This document shows, in pieces, positions 1 to 11,040 of a stretch of 64,000 nucleotides of DNA (positions are counted from its first letter, which is position 1; every line of letters starts with the position of its first letter). The stretch comes from Stratiolaelaps scimitus (lineage: Eukaryota > Arthropoda > Arachnida > Mesostigmata > Laelapidae). Under the pieces are notes generated by a model. That model searched no databases and was not told the DNA's origin. It worked only from the letters and a program-made list of their open reading frames with translations. The stretch lies in assembly GCA_019614645.1 (NCBI GenBank), contig JABWDB010000011.1:310001-374000 (forward strand), read 5' to 3'. Position numbers and translations under genes: made by a program.

Positions 1-99
1 TGGATACAACTAGATTATTGTGTAGTTTTACGGAAAAATTTACTTCCTTGACAAGAAAATAGCAAAAAATAGTGTTGGGCCACCAGACTCGGTTCTATT

Positions 100-352
100 A
101 TATACCTGAAGCTTAAATGAGGCGATAGTGCGGAACCTTATCAAATGCCTTAGAATCGTCGGAGTGTATACCGTAGAAACTTCGTCTTCTGATAAGAAAA
201 AGTGCGTTTGAATCGCACAACAGCTTGGTGGCTGTTGATTTGCCTTTCATGAAACGATATTGGTCTTCTGAATGAAATAATGTATCATGTTGCCGACCAG
301 AATCTTCTCGAAGATGATTCAGGCAATACGGCTTTAGGCAACCGGCTGGCAA
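100..352 (-). mobile_element. Non-LTR retrotransposon RT fragment
   Basis: The minus strand encodes a short stretch resembling the central palm of a LINE reverse transcriptase: a segment like QYRFMKGKSTATKLL (the usual GF-x-KGRSTATQLL box) followed by DDSKAFDKVPHYRL (the usual D-F-SKAFDKVPH-x-RL box). The reading frame is short and cut on both sides, so this is a dead 5'- and 3'-truncated insertion of the CR1/Jockey type. Clade assignment is by motif style only. Confidence 0.75.
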
Positions 353-728
353 TTACCTGTCATCAATTACATCAATTGTCTGTAATCAATTACAAATAGC
401 ATCCTGGCTGGTATCATGGTACAGATTTATCTTTCTCGTTGTGAAAATATATCAAAATATATAAATGTTGGATATTCAAGCATCATTTTTGCTCACCTCT
501 TCAGTTTCTCCATAGAGTTCCAGAGCAAGGGTGCGCCAGTCGTCCATAACTGAAAGTCGAAAATGAACCGCGTCGGCAGATTAATTCACATGTGTGAGGT
601 ACGCGCGAGTCGACGTTGGACGAGAATGTATTGTTCTGCGCAGAGTGAGCTCAAGATTGAAATTATCTTCTGGCACCTGCTGACTTCAACGAGCTGTCGC
701 GGACTTTTACAGTTACAACTCAACCGCC

Positions 729-778
729 GAATATATATATATATATATGTACATATCTATTGTATATATATATATACA
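729..778. repeat. (TA)n microsatellite
   Basis: Two runs of alternating T and A separated by a short interruption, forming a near-palindrome. No gene is seen in the flanking sequence from about 360 to 1390. Confidence 0.9.
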
Positions 779-982
779 ATAGACTTGTCGGTATGTGTTA
801 ATGTCTCCTGTTTAGCGCCCACTTGCAGTTATGCTTAGCCATTCAAATCCTCTCAAGCATTCGTCTTACTCCAGCGGTCTTAGAGAGCGAAAGGTGAAAT
901 GGGTGTTCAATTTGGCGTTAGACCTGTACGACTTTGCCCGCCTGCAGAATTACGGGTGAAGAAGATCTGTTTATTAAATTAC

Positions 983-1018
983 TATATATATATATATATC
1001 TTTTTTTTATATATATAA
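983..1018. repeat. (TA)n / T-rich microsatellite
   Basis: Alternating TA run, a T tract, then a second TA run. Confidence 0.85.
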
Positions 1019-1393
1019 GTAATATTAACGTGGACAACCAACATTTGCTGCCAGCTGTTTCATGTTTCACGTTCTAAATGATCGTCTACGAATGGATATC
1101 AAATGGCTAAGGGCTACTCTCTCGGGTGCACTGTTTTTCCTGTCATTATGTTTGGCGTATCAAGAAGGAACATTTCAGGGGTCGATTTCACTGTTGATTG
1201 TATAGTGCAATGCTGACTGAACCCTTCTAGCTGGACCCTTCGCACAGCAAGATACCAAAAGCTCAACCAGCATCTGACATCGACATGGGTTATTCGCTCA
1301 TCAGAGGATCGTCCGCTAATTACGCTATGTAACGTCGACGTTGTGTCATCATTTCATTCGTGGTTATAAAATAGTTAAAATTAGTGCAGAAAC

Positions 1394-1394
<1 letters not shown>

Positions 1395-1424
<30 letters not shown>
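1395..1424. repeat. (ATT)n microsatellite
   Basis: About ten tandem ATT trinucleotides in unique-looking AT-rich DNA. Confidence 0.9.
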
Positions 1425-1428
<4 letters not shown>

Positions 1429-1429
1429 A

Positions 1430-2385
1430 CACTTGTTCCACTTCGCACTCAAAGTGAATTTCGTCTGTGTTCGTAGACATTCTTCTCTCGCTCAGTGGGC
1501 ATAAGTCAAGCGTAACTCACCGATATACTGATACGGGACCCGTCTTCGTCGTTCTCACCAGCGACGTGGGCTGGTTCGCCTCTAGAGACCGTCGTCCAAG
1601 CCGTTGAGCCACCCACGCGACAAACTAACTGTCCATCCTTCCGGGGAGTCCTGATCTCCTCCGCGCCCCACTGTCGGATACACAATCCGCCACCCCACCG
1701 GTAGGTTACACTGAGCACATCCGCTGCTTTCTGTCGCGTGTATTGGCTCACTTCTCAACACTGGCAGTGCGTTTTTCACGGCTTGAAGGTCGCCGTACAC
1801 AGATCTTCGCTAGATCGGAAATCTGTGTACAGCCTCCCTGAGCACGAAACTTGTCTGCTTGCGTGCCAATCAATCTACATATTTATCAAGGTACCTATCT
1901 GCCTGCCGTCTAGGCAGCTAGCTGCTTTTTGACGTTTGGACCATCAAGAAGCGGCCGAGATGCGTCAGGGCGGTTGCTCGTCGCCAGCCGTTCCCTTGGG
2001 TAGTCAGACCGCTTAACACAGCCTAACTAAATTCTCGGCGTTGCTGCGGCCTGCCTCGTCGTGGGTCCTCCCTTTCGTAGCAGTGCACTCTACTACCCTC
2101 ATCTCGCCGCGCTCAGCCCTGCGTCGTCTGCCGTTGCAGCGGTCGCTGGCGACGCCGACGTGGGTCTCCTCACCCATCAGGTGGCTGATCGCTCTTCAGA
2201 GAGCTGCGATGCTGCTTGTGCTGCGGTCATTATGCCGGTTGAGAGTACGCGGCCGCCGACGGGGCGACAGGCAGAGGGCGAAGCGGGGACTGTGCTGCTC
2301 CAGACGCGCTTTCGACGCGTCACCTAAAGCGTCAGTGTGCAGACGCGTTCAGGCTGTACGACGAAGCGCGGTAGAATAAGTATGA
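1430..2385. other. GC-richer stretch, no gene recognised
   Basis: Several overlapping reading frames of 60-110 codons exist on both strands, but none has a recognisable motif and the region has no repeat partner in the window. Around 1580-1620 the minus strand reads like the A-box half of a tRNA-derived SINE, but a B box was not found. Left unassigned. Confidence 0.4.
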
Positions 2386-2387
2386 AA

Positions 2388-2492
2388 AGTTGTTGTTGTT
2401 GTTATCGTTGTTGTTGTTGTTGATGCTGTTGCTGTTGTTGTGGTTGTTGTTGTTGTTGCTGTTGTTGTGGTTGTTGTTGTTGCTGTTGTTGT
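2388..2492. repeat. (TTG)n imperfect microsatellite
   Basis: About 100 bases of TTG repeats with TGC and TGG interruptions. The opposite strand reads as poly-Asn or poly-Gln in two frames, which creates long but meaningless open frames across 2332-2692. The flank from 2500 to 3267 shows no gene. Confidence 0.9.
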
Positions 2493-3262
2493 ATGCAGCA
2501 GAAGTGACTGTAGCATCGTGAGCAGATCTCAGACGCAACAGCAGCTTTATTTATGCCCTGTCTGAAGGTTGGCCGTTGACAGATGACTATGCGGCTAAGG
2601 ATGATCCGCCGCAGCAGGTGGATTTCAATTTGAGTTTTCCGTTGTCTTTGATCCAAGTTGTTGTTAGAAAATGGGGAGGGGGGATTTAACACAAACTCAC
2701 ATCGGCGTTTAGCATTTCACACATGGTTACCTGACAAAAATGGTGTCACGATATGGAAACGTCAGATGTTGTGAGCAGATGGAATGAAGAGCTCTCGATG
2801 ACAAGGTGGTCATATGGTGTCCGCCATGGTGCTAAGAACTGTAATTGCGCTATTTCTGATCCCGGGGACGACATAGTTCTTGGACAAACAGGGTCGAGTG
2901 TTCGAGAAAGAGGTTATTACTTACGGAGCAGTGTATTGACGAAGCAATTATTTCACTATTAAAGAAGAGATTTCCCAACTAACTAAAGAAATTATGAAAG
3001 TAATGTACTTCTTACGCAATTCACCTATTCGAACATTGTCTGCCCAAGTTACTACATACGTAAGCTATATATACGGTCATTATCGCGAAGAATGACATTA
3101 GGTAAACTATTTCAGAAAACCAGTGAAGAATGACAAAGGTTTATTCAAACATACAGTAGAAGAAGAAGAATTCATCACCCAATAGCTGTGCCATTGTCAT
3201 TGGCTCATTTGAAGAATATATATGAAGCTTGTATGGAAATACGTAATTGTTCAATCATATTA

Positions 3263-3268
3263 TTTATT
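3263..3268 (-). terminator. Poly(A) signal of IR copy 1
   Basis: AATAAA on the minus strand, sharing its first A with the TGA stop codon of the first IR-like gene. The other copies have lost this hexamer and use one about 60 bases downstream. Confidence 0.5.
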
Positions 3269-5112
3269 CATAGAATGTGGATTGGTACCTGCCTCACAAG
3301 AAGAAATATATCTAGTGTGAGTTCAATGCAGGCGACGAAGATCGATGCGGTCACTAGTCGTATGCAGATGTAGATCGTGTTACGAAGGTGTTCTTTGCGG
3401 AAAACGGGTTCCATATCGGACAAGGCCATGACAACCTTTGGATTAGTGTAACTCGTGAGGAGTTCTTGATGGGCCAAGAAGTTCTCACTTGGTTTCGCCT
3501 TTGTGTTTGGAAAGGTCTCTCGATGCAAAGAGTCAATGTAGTTGGTTTCTTCTCTTCCGACCAACGTGGCCATGAAGCCCCTCTGACGCAAAGCCATGAA
3601 TTTAGGTATAGCTGGCACTAGCTGGTGTTCACGAACGATAGGGAACACTTGTCTAAGATCGAGGTGATTCCGTAAAGCATTTTCTCTGTCGGTCGCCATT
3701 GGAAATGTAGAATGCCATTTTCTTATAGTTTCTAATGGGATTTGAAGTAATTGCTCCAGTAAAGAGCGACCGTCTTTATGACACAATGGGAATCTGTTGT
3801 AGATCATCTGGTACATGATCAATCTCAGCATAGATAAGGGCATCTGATATAGTACACTTGCTACGCTTTCCGCGTCGTTGTACCGGTACAATGACCATAG
3901 CGTTCTATTGGGCTCTAATAATTCAGAGATGACATTACTTTTATATTCGTTCACGAGAAAAAAGTTGAACAGAAATAGAAATAACCCCAAAAGGATGAGA
4001 CGTGACCGAATAAAACATTTTCCAACGTTCGGGGGTCGGGTGTCGTATGCAGTGAAAACACTTGCAACTATTTGACAGAAGAGCGCTGAACTCTCTCGGA
4101 CGATACCAAGGTTGACGATCAAACTGACCATCGAAATTGTTAGGATAAGCGCCACAGAGAATAGTCCCGACAGAGGTTTAACGAGGGTCCACTCTGAAGG
4201 TTCGACAACAGCCAAAGGTCTCGTGCATTCAACTGGAAATACAAAGGTCATTTCGCGAGAGTTCAATGACAGTTCATCCTCCTCGTCATGAGCTGCTTCA
4301 AATAGTAGGTCCCTTTTATCACTTCTGGTGAAATCTAACCTTGTGTAGTTTTCAGTTGTCGCCTTAATCGTTATAAAAATTTCGCCTACTCTCGAAATGG
4401 AATGTGTTCGAGGAACTCTCGAAATGTCAATATGTTTCAATCGAAGCGGTACATTTGCGATTGGTTGCAAATGATTCGATCGAAATATACGAAGATTGTT
4501 CATTCCCGAAATCACGTGGTCATGGGTCACCGCACAGTTCGCTACTGTGGCGTAGGAGGATACGTATCTATGCGATTTAGTGTTTGTGATGGCGAACAAA
4601 ACGTAATGCGTAAAGGTTGTAAAGGACTTCCAAATCCTAATTAACACTGGATCATTTATTTTCAGTTGCGGCCCGGCAGCGGCGTCATTGCAGTGATAGA
4701 ATACCATGTATTTGAGTGTTCTCACAAGTCGCACGTACGGGTCGTCAGTAAAGCTGTAGTTCTCATCTGAGTCGTTCAGACTGTAATCACTAATGACAAG
4801 TGCAGATGACGGAACGGTGGTGAAGTCGCGAGCGAGTGATTGACTGAAGTCTGGTTTCGATACGCAACGTCCAAACAGAAGGACAACGCTATCCTCTGGC
4901 CTGACTCGTCGCATTGCCAAATGCCGCCTTAGCAGGCCACTTAACCCTCCTTTACAGCCAAAACCTGGTTCATCTAAATTTGGCTGAATCATTTCCGCAA
5001 ACGATCGTAGAACAGTTTTACTATAGCTTGTATTCCGACAGGCGAAGCAGACAATAATTGCGATCAATGTTTTGGAATTAGCACTGAGTGTTGTTCTCAT
5101 CTTGAGCCTCAT
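3268..5112 (-). CDS. Divergent ionotropic receptor-like channel, array copy 1
   Basis: Intronless frame of 614 codons. Order: hydrophobic N-terminus (about residues 13-30, likely signal sequence); extracellular region to about 310; first membrane span 314-336; a short pore-loop-like stretch 341-362 ending YDTRPPNVGK; second span 372-390 running into NEYKSNVISELLEP, which sits where the TM3 box SYTANLxAxLT lies in ionotropic receptors; a second extracellular lobe 395-575; and a last span 579-605. This split two-lobe, three-span plan is that of IR/iGluR ligand-gated channels. An amino-terminal ATD is absent, and the family's conserved glutamate-binding residues are not obvious, as is normal for divergent IRs. 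Expected role: chemosensory cation channel in sensory-neuron membranes (family-based inference). The start is the first Met of the conserved MxLKMRT N-terminus. Confidence 0.72.
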   Translation of the reverse strand: MRLKMRTTLSANSKTLIAIIVCFACRNTSYSKTVLRSFAEMIQPNLDEPGFGCKGGLSGLLRRHLAMRRVRPEDSVVLLFGRCVSKPDFSQSLARDFTTVPSSALVISDYSLNDSDENYSFTDDPYVRLVRTLKYMVFYHCNDAAAGPQLKINDPVLIRIWKSFTTFTHYVLFAITNTKSHRYVSSYATVANCAVTHDHVISGMNNLRIFRSNHLQPIANVPLRLKHIDISRVPRTHSISRVGEIFITIKATTENYTRLDFTRSDKRDLLFEAAHDEEDELSLNSREMTFVFPVECTRPLAVVEPSEWTLVKPLSGLFSVALILTISMVSLIVNLGIVRESSALFCQIVASVFTAYDTRPPNVGKCFIRSRLILLGLFLFLFNFFLVNEYKSNVISELLEPNRTLWSLYRYNDAESVASVLYQMPLSMLRLIMYQMIYNRFPLCHKDGRSLLEQLLQIPLETIRKWHSTFPMATDRENALRNHLDLRQVFPIVREHQLVPAIPKFMALRQRGFMATLVGREETNYIDSLHRETFPNTKAKPSENFLAHQELLTSYTNPKVVMALSDMEPVFRKEHLRNTIYICIRLVTASIFVACIELTLDIFLLVRQVPIHIL

Positions 5113-5420
5113 GTTTCCTTAATTAGTGTATTTAATTCGAAGCAAAACGTGCTCACTTCTACACAATATTTACCACTAAATATGTGTAATGGTACTCATA
5201 GATTATAGAAAATGAAACGATCCACAGGCACTGACGGCAGAATGGACAGTACCGTCTTTGAGACAAGTCCGTCTCTTTTACTGGAAATCTTCTAGCCATA
5301 TCAACATAGTGTGTTGCTATAGGCCTCCGGAGGAGCTTTGTTCTCAACCAGAGTGTGTCACTCGCGTTTGTAACAACAGTGATGCTGCGATCGATAGTAT
5401 TCTGGATGGTCAATTCACAT
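5113..5420 (-). promoter_or_regulatory. 5' flank of IR copy 1 (type A upstream block)
   Basis: About 300 bases directly upstream of the start codon are nearly identical to the regions upstream of copies 2 (10734-11040) and 3 (16164-16500). The block therefore moved with the gene and probably holds its promoter. No canonical TATA box at the expected spacing could be fixed. An 84-codon minus-strand frame here is not kept outside this subgroup and is not called. Confidence 0.45.
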
Positions 5421-5595
5421 AGAAATTGTATGTTCCCTTACCTTCCTCCAGATCACTCGTATACTCAGCCACTCAGATATGCACCACGTATGGTAGTTTA
5501 GAAACAATCCACTTCGAGTCCCGAGTGACTCTCAAGTGAGAGAAAAATCGACCGCAAGAAATGTGAGCCACTTGAGATCACCGCCCTAGAAATCG

Positions 5596-7705
5596 ATGCC
5601 TGTACGAGCACTTGCTCCCTGTACAACTGATCAACGCAGGTTCAGTGAAAAGTTGCATCGGCTGAGGTTTTCCTGGCCCACGATGACCCATAGGGTCATT
5701 ATGTACGTAGGCACGGCGCGCTCTTGCTTCGCATGTCAAAGATTAGAACATGTGGCCGCATCCTGTAGAAATGAACAGGCGTGCAGAAGTTATAGTGAAG
5801 CTGACCATTTGGCGGTGAATTGTAAAAAGTCACCCAAATGTGTGAATTGTGGAGGGCCTCACCCTTCGATATCGTCGACGTGCCCGCTTCGAGCCTGCGA
5901 AATTGAAAAACGGAAAACAATAATGGAACGCCGGCTACATCAACAAGTCAGCACAGAACATCCTGCCGCTATCAGTATGACGATGGTTTAAAAAGGCCAC
6001 TCCCGCGGCCTTCCTCACACAGACGGCGAGTTCGTCTTCGGCGGATCCTTGAGCGTCGGCGGCCCCAACCGCGCTGAAATCTGGGGCGGTAACAAGAAGC
6101 ATGGTTGTCAATACAACCTCGGAAAGCACAAGGAAGCTCGTTCTGGTTGTAATGCTGGACGTGAAGAACGTGTTCAACACGGTCAGTTGGAGGGAGGTCA
6201 TGGCCGCGCTGGAAAGGAATAGTTTCTCAGCTGGCATCAGGAGGGTTGTCTCCTCCTACATGTCGGAAAGACTAGTTGAAGCTCAGGGCAACGCTCACGG
6301 TTCATGCAGGCGTCCCGCAGGGGTCTATTCTGGGCCCAACACTCTCTGGCCTATGAAGGGGTCTTGGAGGTCGTGCTACCCGACCTTATCCTCGTTGCTC
6401 GGGCCAAGGATGTAGAGACCCTAAAGAGGACCGTCGAGGAAGCTTTAGCCAGGGTGGCGGAATGGATGGCAGACCACCACCTGAACCTCGCGTCGGCGAA
6501 GATCGAGGCGGTCTTCCTGACTGGAAGGAAGAGAGTAGGAGACTTGGTGCTCCATTTAGAGGGCCACCCTGTACGGGTCAAAAGGGAGGCTAGACATCTA
6601 GGAGTCCAACTGGACCAAGGCCTTTCCGGTCGGCCTCACATTGCTCTGGTCACGAAAATTGTGGCGCGCGTGTCGGCCAATCTGGCTATGACTCTACCTA
6701 GGGTAGGAGGTGTGTCCGAGGAGAAAGGCGACTGATGGCGGTTGTGGCGGAGTCCATGGCTCTCTACGCCTCCGCTGTCTGGGATGGGGTGGCACTAAGG
6801 TTGGGGTCCAACACGAGGGCTCTAAGGTCGGCGAAGCAAGTCCTGGCGATTAGGGTTGCCCGGGCCCACGGAGACTGGTGGGTCATTGGTGCTGGCTAGC
6901 GTCCTGCCGTGGAACCTTCTGGCTGGGGTGCGTAGAGAGCGATTTATGGACGGCAATGTAGATCTCACGGAGGCTCGCATGACAACACTGCAAAAGTGGC
7001 AGAACGAGTAGAATAGACAGCCCGACAACGGGAGATTCCCATGGACCAAGGATCCCTGTGTTGCGAGATTGGTACGACCGGCCGGGTGGGGAGAAGACCT
7101 ACGGGACACCGCAGATGCTGACCGGACATGGCCAGTCCCAGACCTATATGGTCAAGATAGACAAAGCGCACATGGACATCTGCATTCTCTGCGACAGCGG
7201 CAGGACCAACGGGATCGAACACACCCTTCTCGAGTGCACAGCGCTGGCTGAACCGAGGAGCAGGCGCCCCACTGCGATCAGGGGCAAGACGATTAGGCAT
7301 ATGGTGAGTCATTTGATGAGTTCCCGCGACGCGTAGGAATAGCTCACCGGCTGGTTTGGGAACATCATTAAGGCCAAGAAGGAGCTCGAAAATGTTCGAC
7401 GGTCGCTGACCACGGGGGGAGAACCACAGCTCGGTACCCGGATCACAAAGGGCAGGTATAAGGGGAGAGACAGCTATTGATAGCACCGAGGTTGATAACA
7501 CACCCCTGGAGGGTGGGATGACTGGAGATTAGAGCTTCAACACCCGTTGGATTGAAGCATTGCTTACGTCGTTCCAAACCGACTAGGGGTGGGGGGAATA
7601 CGGGCTTTAGTGACTTCATCAGTCTCACATTAGGTGGCAAGAGGCTGTTCTGTCACGCATTTGCATTACGCGTTCCCGAAACCACCCATAATAAAAAAAA
7701 AAAGA
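5596..7705 (+). mobile_element. R1-like non-LTR retrotransposon, decayed
   Basis: Pieces in order on the plus strand. At 5596-5991 is an ORF1-type gag with three zinc knuckles: C-x2-C-x4-H-x4-C, then one whose second Cys is now Tyr, then C-x2-C-x3-H-x6-C. At 6101-6320 is an RT segment with VMLDVKNVFNTVSW, the R1-type LDV-x-NAFN box. At 6360-6735 is the RT thumb, with the YADD box degraded. At 7058-7336 is the C-terminal C-x2-C-x9-H-x4-C finger. An A-run near 7690-7702 may mark the 3' end. Frameshifts, stops and a deletion between ORF1 and the RT show it is dead. It interrupts the spacer between IR copies 1 and 2 near 5646, where copy 2's spacer continues uninterrupted. Confidence 0.8.
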
Positions 7706-7879
7706 CAGCCCACCCCCAGAATCTTGAGCTGGTATGGCAAACGACCGAGGAACATCACGGGTGGCTTCGTAGAGGACGTGCACCTGCCTGATGACGGAGC
7801 TCGAAGACGGAATGTCTCTTCTTCCAGCCTTCGCTCAAACTACTGGTATGGCATAAGGTGATAACGTGAGTCCACTGTT

Positions 7880-8520
7880 ATTTTCGCTCTTGCTAAACAA
7901 TCCACCGGCCATACGACTGACCACGTTGATCGACTGATGATGCTATACGCAGACGACTATGTCATTTTTGGTGAGAGTCGCTTTCATTTTCAGCAAGCAC
8001 TTGTGAGTCTGTCTGAATAGGGGAAAGAAGAAGAAGAAAACTAACGATCAATATGGACAAAATAGAAGCCATGAAGTTAAGCCAGTTTCATATCATGATT
8101 GTGCCCGTTGCCCCCTATGGTCTCGAAGTTACTTGGGAACATCTTTCGCCCGCACAACTCGAGCAGCTGAACCGAGTGAAGCCTACGTATTGTTGGGTTG
8201 CAGTTTTTACCACGGAATAGATAGATCCACCTCGGCGACACTCCTTTATTTGCTGAAGACGTGGGGCGTCGTTTTATGCTGCCAGTTACGTCAGCTCACT
8301 CAGATTTCATTGGGATATGACTAAGAAAGATGGCACATATCAACCCGGAATTTTACAATACAGGTGCGGTGACCAACGATAAATCGAGGAGGATACTCAG
8401 AACGGAGTGGCACATTGTAACTCGTTTTGCAACACACGGCTTTCATCATGTTATTTACTGGGCAAAAGGCTACAACGAGTCCAACAACTTGAACCTGTCT
8501 ATGTAAATATTACAATTATG
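7880..8520 (+). mobile_element. LINE family X fragment (RT to 3' end), unit 1
   Basis: Plus-strand remnant with LYADDYVIFGES (RT catalytic YADD box), a stop, then NMDKIEAMKL, then IVPVAPYGLEVTWEHL, and a C-terminal part starting HWDMTKKDGTY. The same family recurs at 13178-13940, 19230-19780 and, inverted, at 45380-45916. Several stops and frameshifts; not functional. Confidence 0.75.
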
Positions 8521-8826
8521 TTTCCGCCAGATGTTTCGTTAGTGAATGTACCCATTCAATGTCGCTGACCCAGTTCGTGGTCCGTCAACAAACCTAAACA
8601 CGTTTCATTTTAGACCTGTATGTCCCCTGTTTGCACGAGTTGACGTTACACGTTTTACCGTATACCTAGGCAACGAAGTAGTTCTCTGTCCCTAAAGCTT
8701 GCGGATAACTAGGTGTGCATTTTTGCTATGTTCGACTTCGTTTGATTCACTAAATCATCTGAGTTCTTCGATTCTTTTAGGTCCAATAAATAATACCGAC
8801 ACAATTTACTGTTTCAATGTCATTTG

Positions 8827-8832
8827 TTTATT
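8827..8832 (-). terminator. Poly(A) signal of IR copy 2
   Basis: AATAAA on the minus strand about 60 bases after the stop codon, at the same place as in copies 3 and 4. Confidence 0.6.
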
Positions 8833-8888
8833 TGAAGAATATGTAGGAGCTTATATAGAAATATGCAATAGTTCAGTCATATTATGCT

Positions 8889-10733
8889 TCATATAATGTG
8901 GATTCGTACCTGTCTCATAATAATAATAAGGATATCTAGTGTGAGTTCTATGCAAGCGACGAAGATCGACGCGGTCACTAGTCGTATGCAGATGTAGATC
9001 GTGTTACGAAGGTGTTCTTTACGGAAAACGGGTTCCATATCGGACAAGGCCATGACAACCTTTGGATTAGTGTAACTCCTGAGGAGTTCTTGATGGGCCA
9101 AGAAGTTCTCACTTGGTTTCGCCTTTGTGTTTGGAAAGGTCTCTCGATGCAAAGAGTCAATGTAGTTGGTTTCTTCTCTTCTGACCAACGTGGCCATGAA
9201 GCCCCTCTGACGCACAGCCATGAATTTAGGTATAACTGGCACTAGCTGGTGTTCACGAACGATAAGGAACACTTGTCTAAGATCGAGGTGATTTCGTAAA
9301 GCATTTTCTCTGTCGAACACCATCGGAAGTGTATAGTGCCATTTTCTTACCGTTTCTAATGGGACTTGAAGTAATTGCTCCAGTAAAGAGCGACCATCTT
9401 TATGACACAGTGGGGATCTGTAGTAGATCATCTGGTATATGATAAATCTCAGAGTAGATAAAGGCACCTGATATGGTACACTTACTGAGGTGTCAGCGTC
9501 GGCGAGCCCGTAGAGTGACGATAGCGTTCTATTGGGCTCTAACAATTCAGAGATTACATTACCTTTATATTCGTTCACGAGAAAAAAGTTAAACGTAAAT
9601 AGAAATAACCCCAAAAGGATGAGACGTGACCGGATAAAACATTTTCCAACGTTCGGGGGTCGGGTATCGTATGCAGTGAAAACACTTGCAACTATTTGAC
9701 AGAAGAGCGATGAACTCTCTCGGACGATACCAAGGTTGACGATCAAGCTGACCATCGAAATTGTTAGGATAAGCGCCACAGCGAATTGTCCCGAAAGAGG
9801 TTTAACGAGGGTCCACTCTGAAGGTTCGACAACAGCTAAAGGTCTCGTGCATTCAACTGGAAATACAAAGGTCATTTCGCGAGAGTTCAATGACAGTTCA
9901 TCCTCCTCGTCATGAGCTGCTTCAAATAGTAGGTCTCTTTTATCACTTCTGGTGAAATCTAACCTTGTGTGGTTTGCAGTTGTCGCCTTAATCGTTATAA
10001 AAATTTGACCCTCTTGATGTCTATAAACCACAGGACCTCTCGAAATGTGAATATGTTTCAATCGAAGCGGTACATTTGCGATTGGTTGCAAATGATTCGA
10101 TCGAAATATACAAAGATTGTTCATTTCCGAAATCACGTGGTCATGGGTCACCGCACAGTTCGCTACTGTCGCGTAGGAGGATATGTCTCTATTCCGCTTA
10201 GTGTTTCGGATGGCGAACAGAACGTAATGCGTAAATGTTGTAAAGGACTTCCAAATGCTAATTAACACTGGATCATTTATTTTCAGTTGCAGTCCAGCAG
10301 CGGCATCATTGCAGTGATAGAATACCATGTATTTGAGTGTTCTCACAAGTCGGACGTAGGGGTCGTCAGTAAAGCTGTAGTTCTCATCTGAGTCATTGAG
10401 AATCTCTCCACTAATGACAAGTGCAGATGACGGAACGGTGGTGAAGTCGCGAGCGAGTGATTGACTGAAGTCTATTTTCGATACGCAACGTCCAAACAGA
10501 AGGACAACGCTATCCTCTGGCCTGACTCGTCGCATTGCCAAATGCCGCCTTAGCAGGCCACTTAACCCTCCTTTACAGCCAAAACCTGGTTCATCTAAAT
10601 TTGGCTGAATCATTTCCGCAAACGATCGTAGAACAGTTTTACTATAGCTTGTATTCCAACAGGCGAAGCAGACAATAATTGCGATCAATGTTTTGGAATT
10701 AGCACTAAGTGTTGTTCTCATCTTGAGCTTCAT
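8889..10733 (-). CDS. Divergent ionotropic receptor-like channel, array copy 2
   Basis: Intact 614-codon intronless frame, same plan as copy 1: signal-like N-terminus, extracellular lobe, spans near 314-336, 372-390 and 579-605. It is closest to copy 3: both carry SGEILNDS in the first lobe and a HQEGQIF block where copy 1 has RVGEIF, and both share NGLADAD/YGLADAD just after the second span. The third span and tail are nearly unchanged from copy 1 except for DILIIIMRQ, where an ATT/ATA run varies in length between copies. There are no breaks. The 5' flank is the type A block shared with copies 1 and 3, so expression may be similar (inference). Confidence 0.72.
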   Translation of the reverse strand: MKLKMRTTLSANSKTLIAIIVCFACWNTSYSKTVLRSFAEMIQPNLDEPGFGCKGGLSGLLRRHLAMRRVRPEDSVVLLFGRCVSKIDFSQSLARDFTTVPSSALVISGEILNDSDENYSFTDDPYVRLVRTLKYMVFYHCNDAAAGLQLKINDPVLISIWKSFTTFTHYVLFAIRNTKRNRDISSYATVANCAVTHDHVISEMNNLCIFRSNHLQPIANVPLRLKHIHISRGPVVYRHQEGQIFITIKATTANHTRLDFTRSDKRDLLFEAAHDEEDELSLNSREMTFVFPVECTRPLAVVEPSEWTLVKPLSGQFAVALILTISMVSLIVNLGIVRESSSLFCQIVASVFTAYDTRPPNVGKCFIRSRLILLGLFLFTFNFFLVNEYKGNVISELLEPNRTLSSLYGLADADTSVSVPYQVPLSTLRFIIYQMIYYRSPLCHKDGRSLLEQLLQVPLETVRKWHYTLPMVFDRENALRNHLDLRQVFLIVREHQLVPVIPKFMAVRQRGFMATLVRREETNYIDSLHRETFPNTKAKPSENFLAHQELLRSYTNPKVVMALSDMEPVFRKEHLRNTIYICIRLVTASIFVACIELTLDILIIIMRQVRIHII

Positions 10734-11040
10734 GTTTCCTTAATTAGTGTATTTAATTCGAAGCAAAACGTGCTCACTTCTACACAATATTTACCACTAA
10801 ATATGTGTAATGGTACTCTTAGATTATAGAAAATGAAACGATCCATAGGCACTGACGGCAGAATGGACAGTACCGTCTTTGAGACAAGTCCGTCTCTTTT
10901 ACTGGAAATCTTCTAGCCATATCGACATAGTGTGTTGCTATAGGCCCCCGGAGGAGCTTTGTTCTCAACCAGAGTGTGTCACACACGTTTGTAACAACAG
11001 TGATGCTGCGATCGATAGTATTCTGGATGGTCAATTCACA
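10734..11040 (-). promoter_or_regulatory. 5' flank of IR copy 2 (type A upstream block)
   Basis: Near-identical to the block upstream of copy 1, including the region around the start codon and the segment ending in a shared TCAATTCACATAG. Confidence 0.45.

Noticed and set aside
2332..2692. Poly-Asn and poly-Gln frames
   Set aside because: Both arise from the TTG microsatellite read on the opposite strand in different frames; no conserved sequence around them.
5159..5413. 84-codon minus-strand frame upstream of IR copy 1, shorter in copies 2 and 3
   Set aside because: Not open in the type B or copy 6 flanks, no motif, and no splice site joining it to the IR gene, which has its own signal-like start.
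9012..9245. 77-codon plus-strand frame opposite the 3' end of every IR copy
   Set aside because: Conserved only because it lies antisense to the conserved IR coding sequence.
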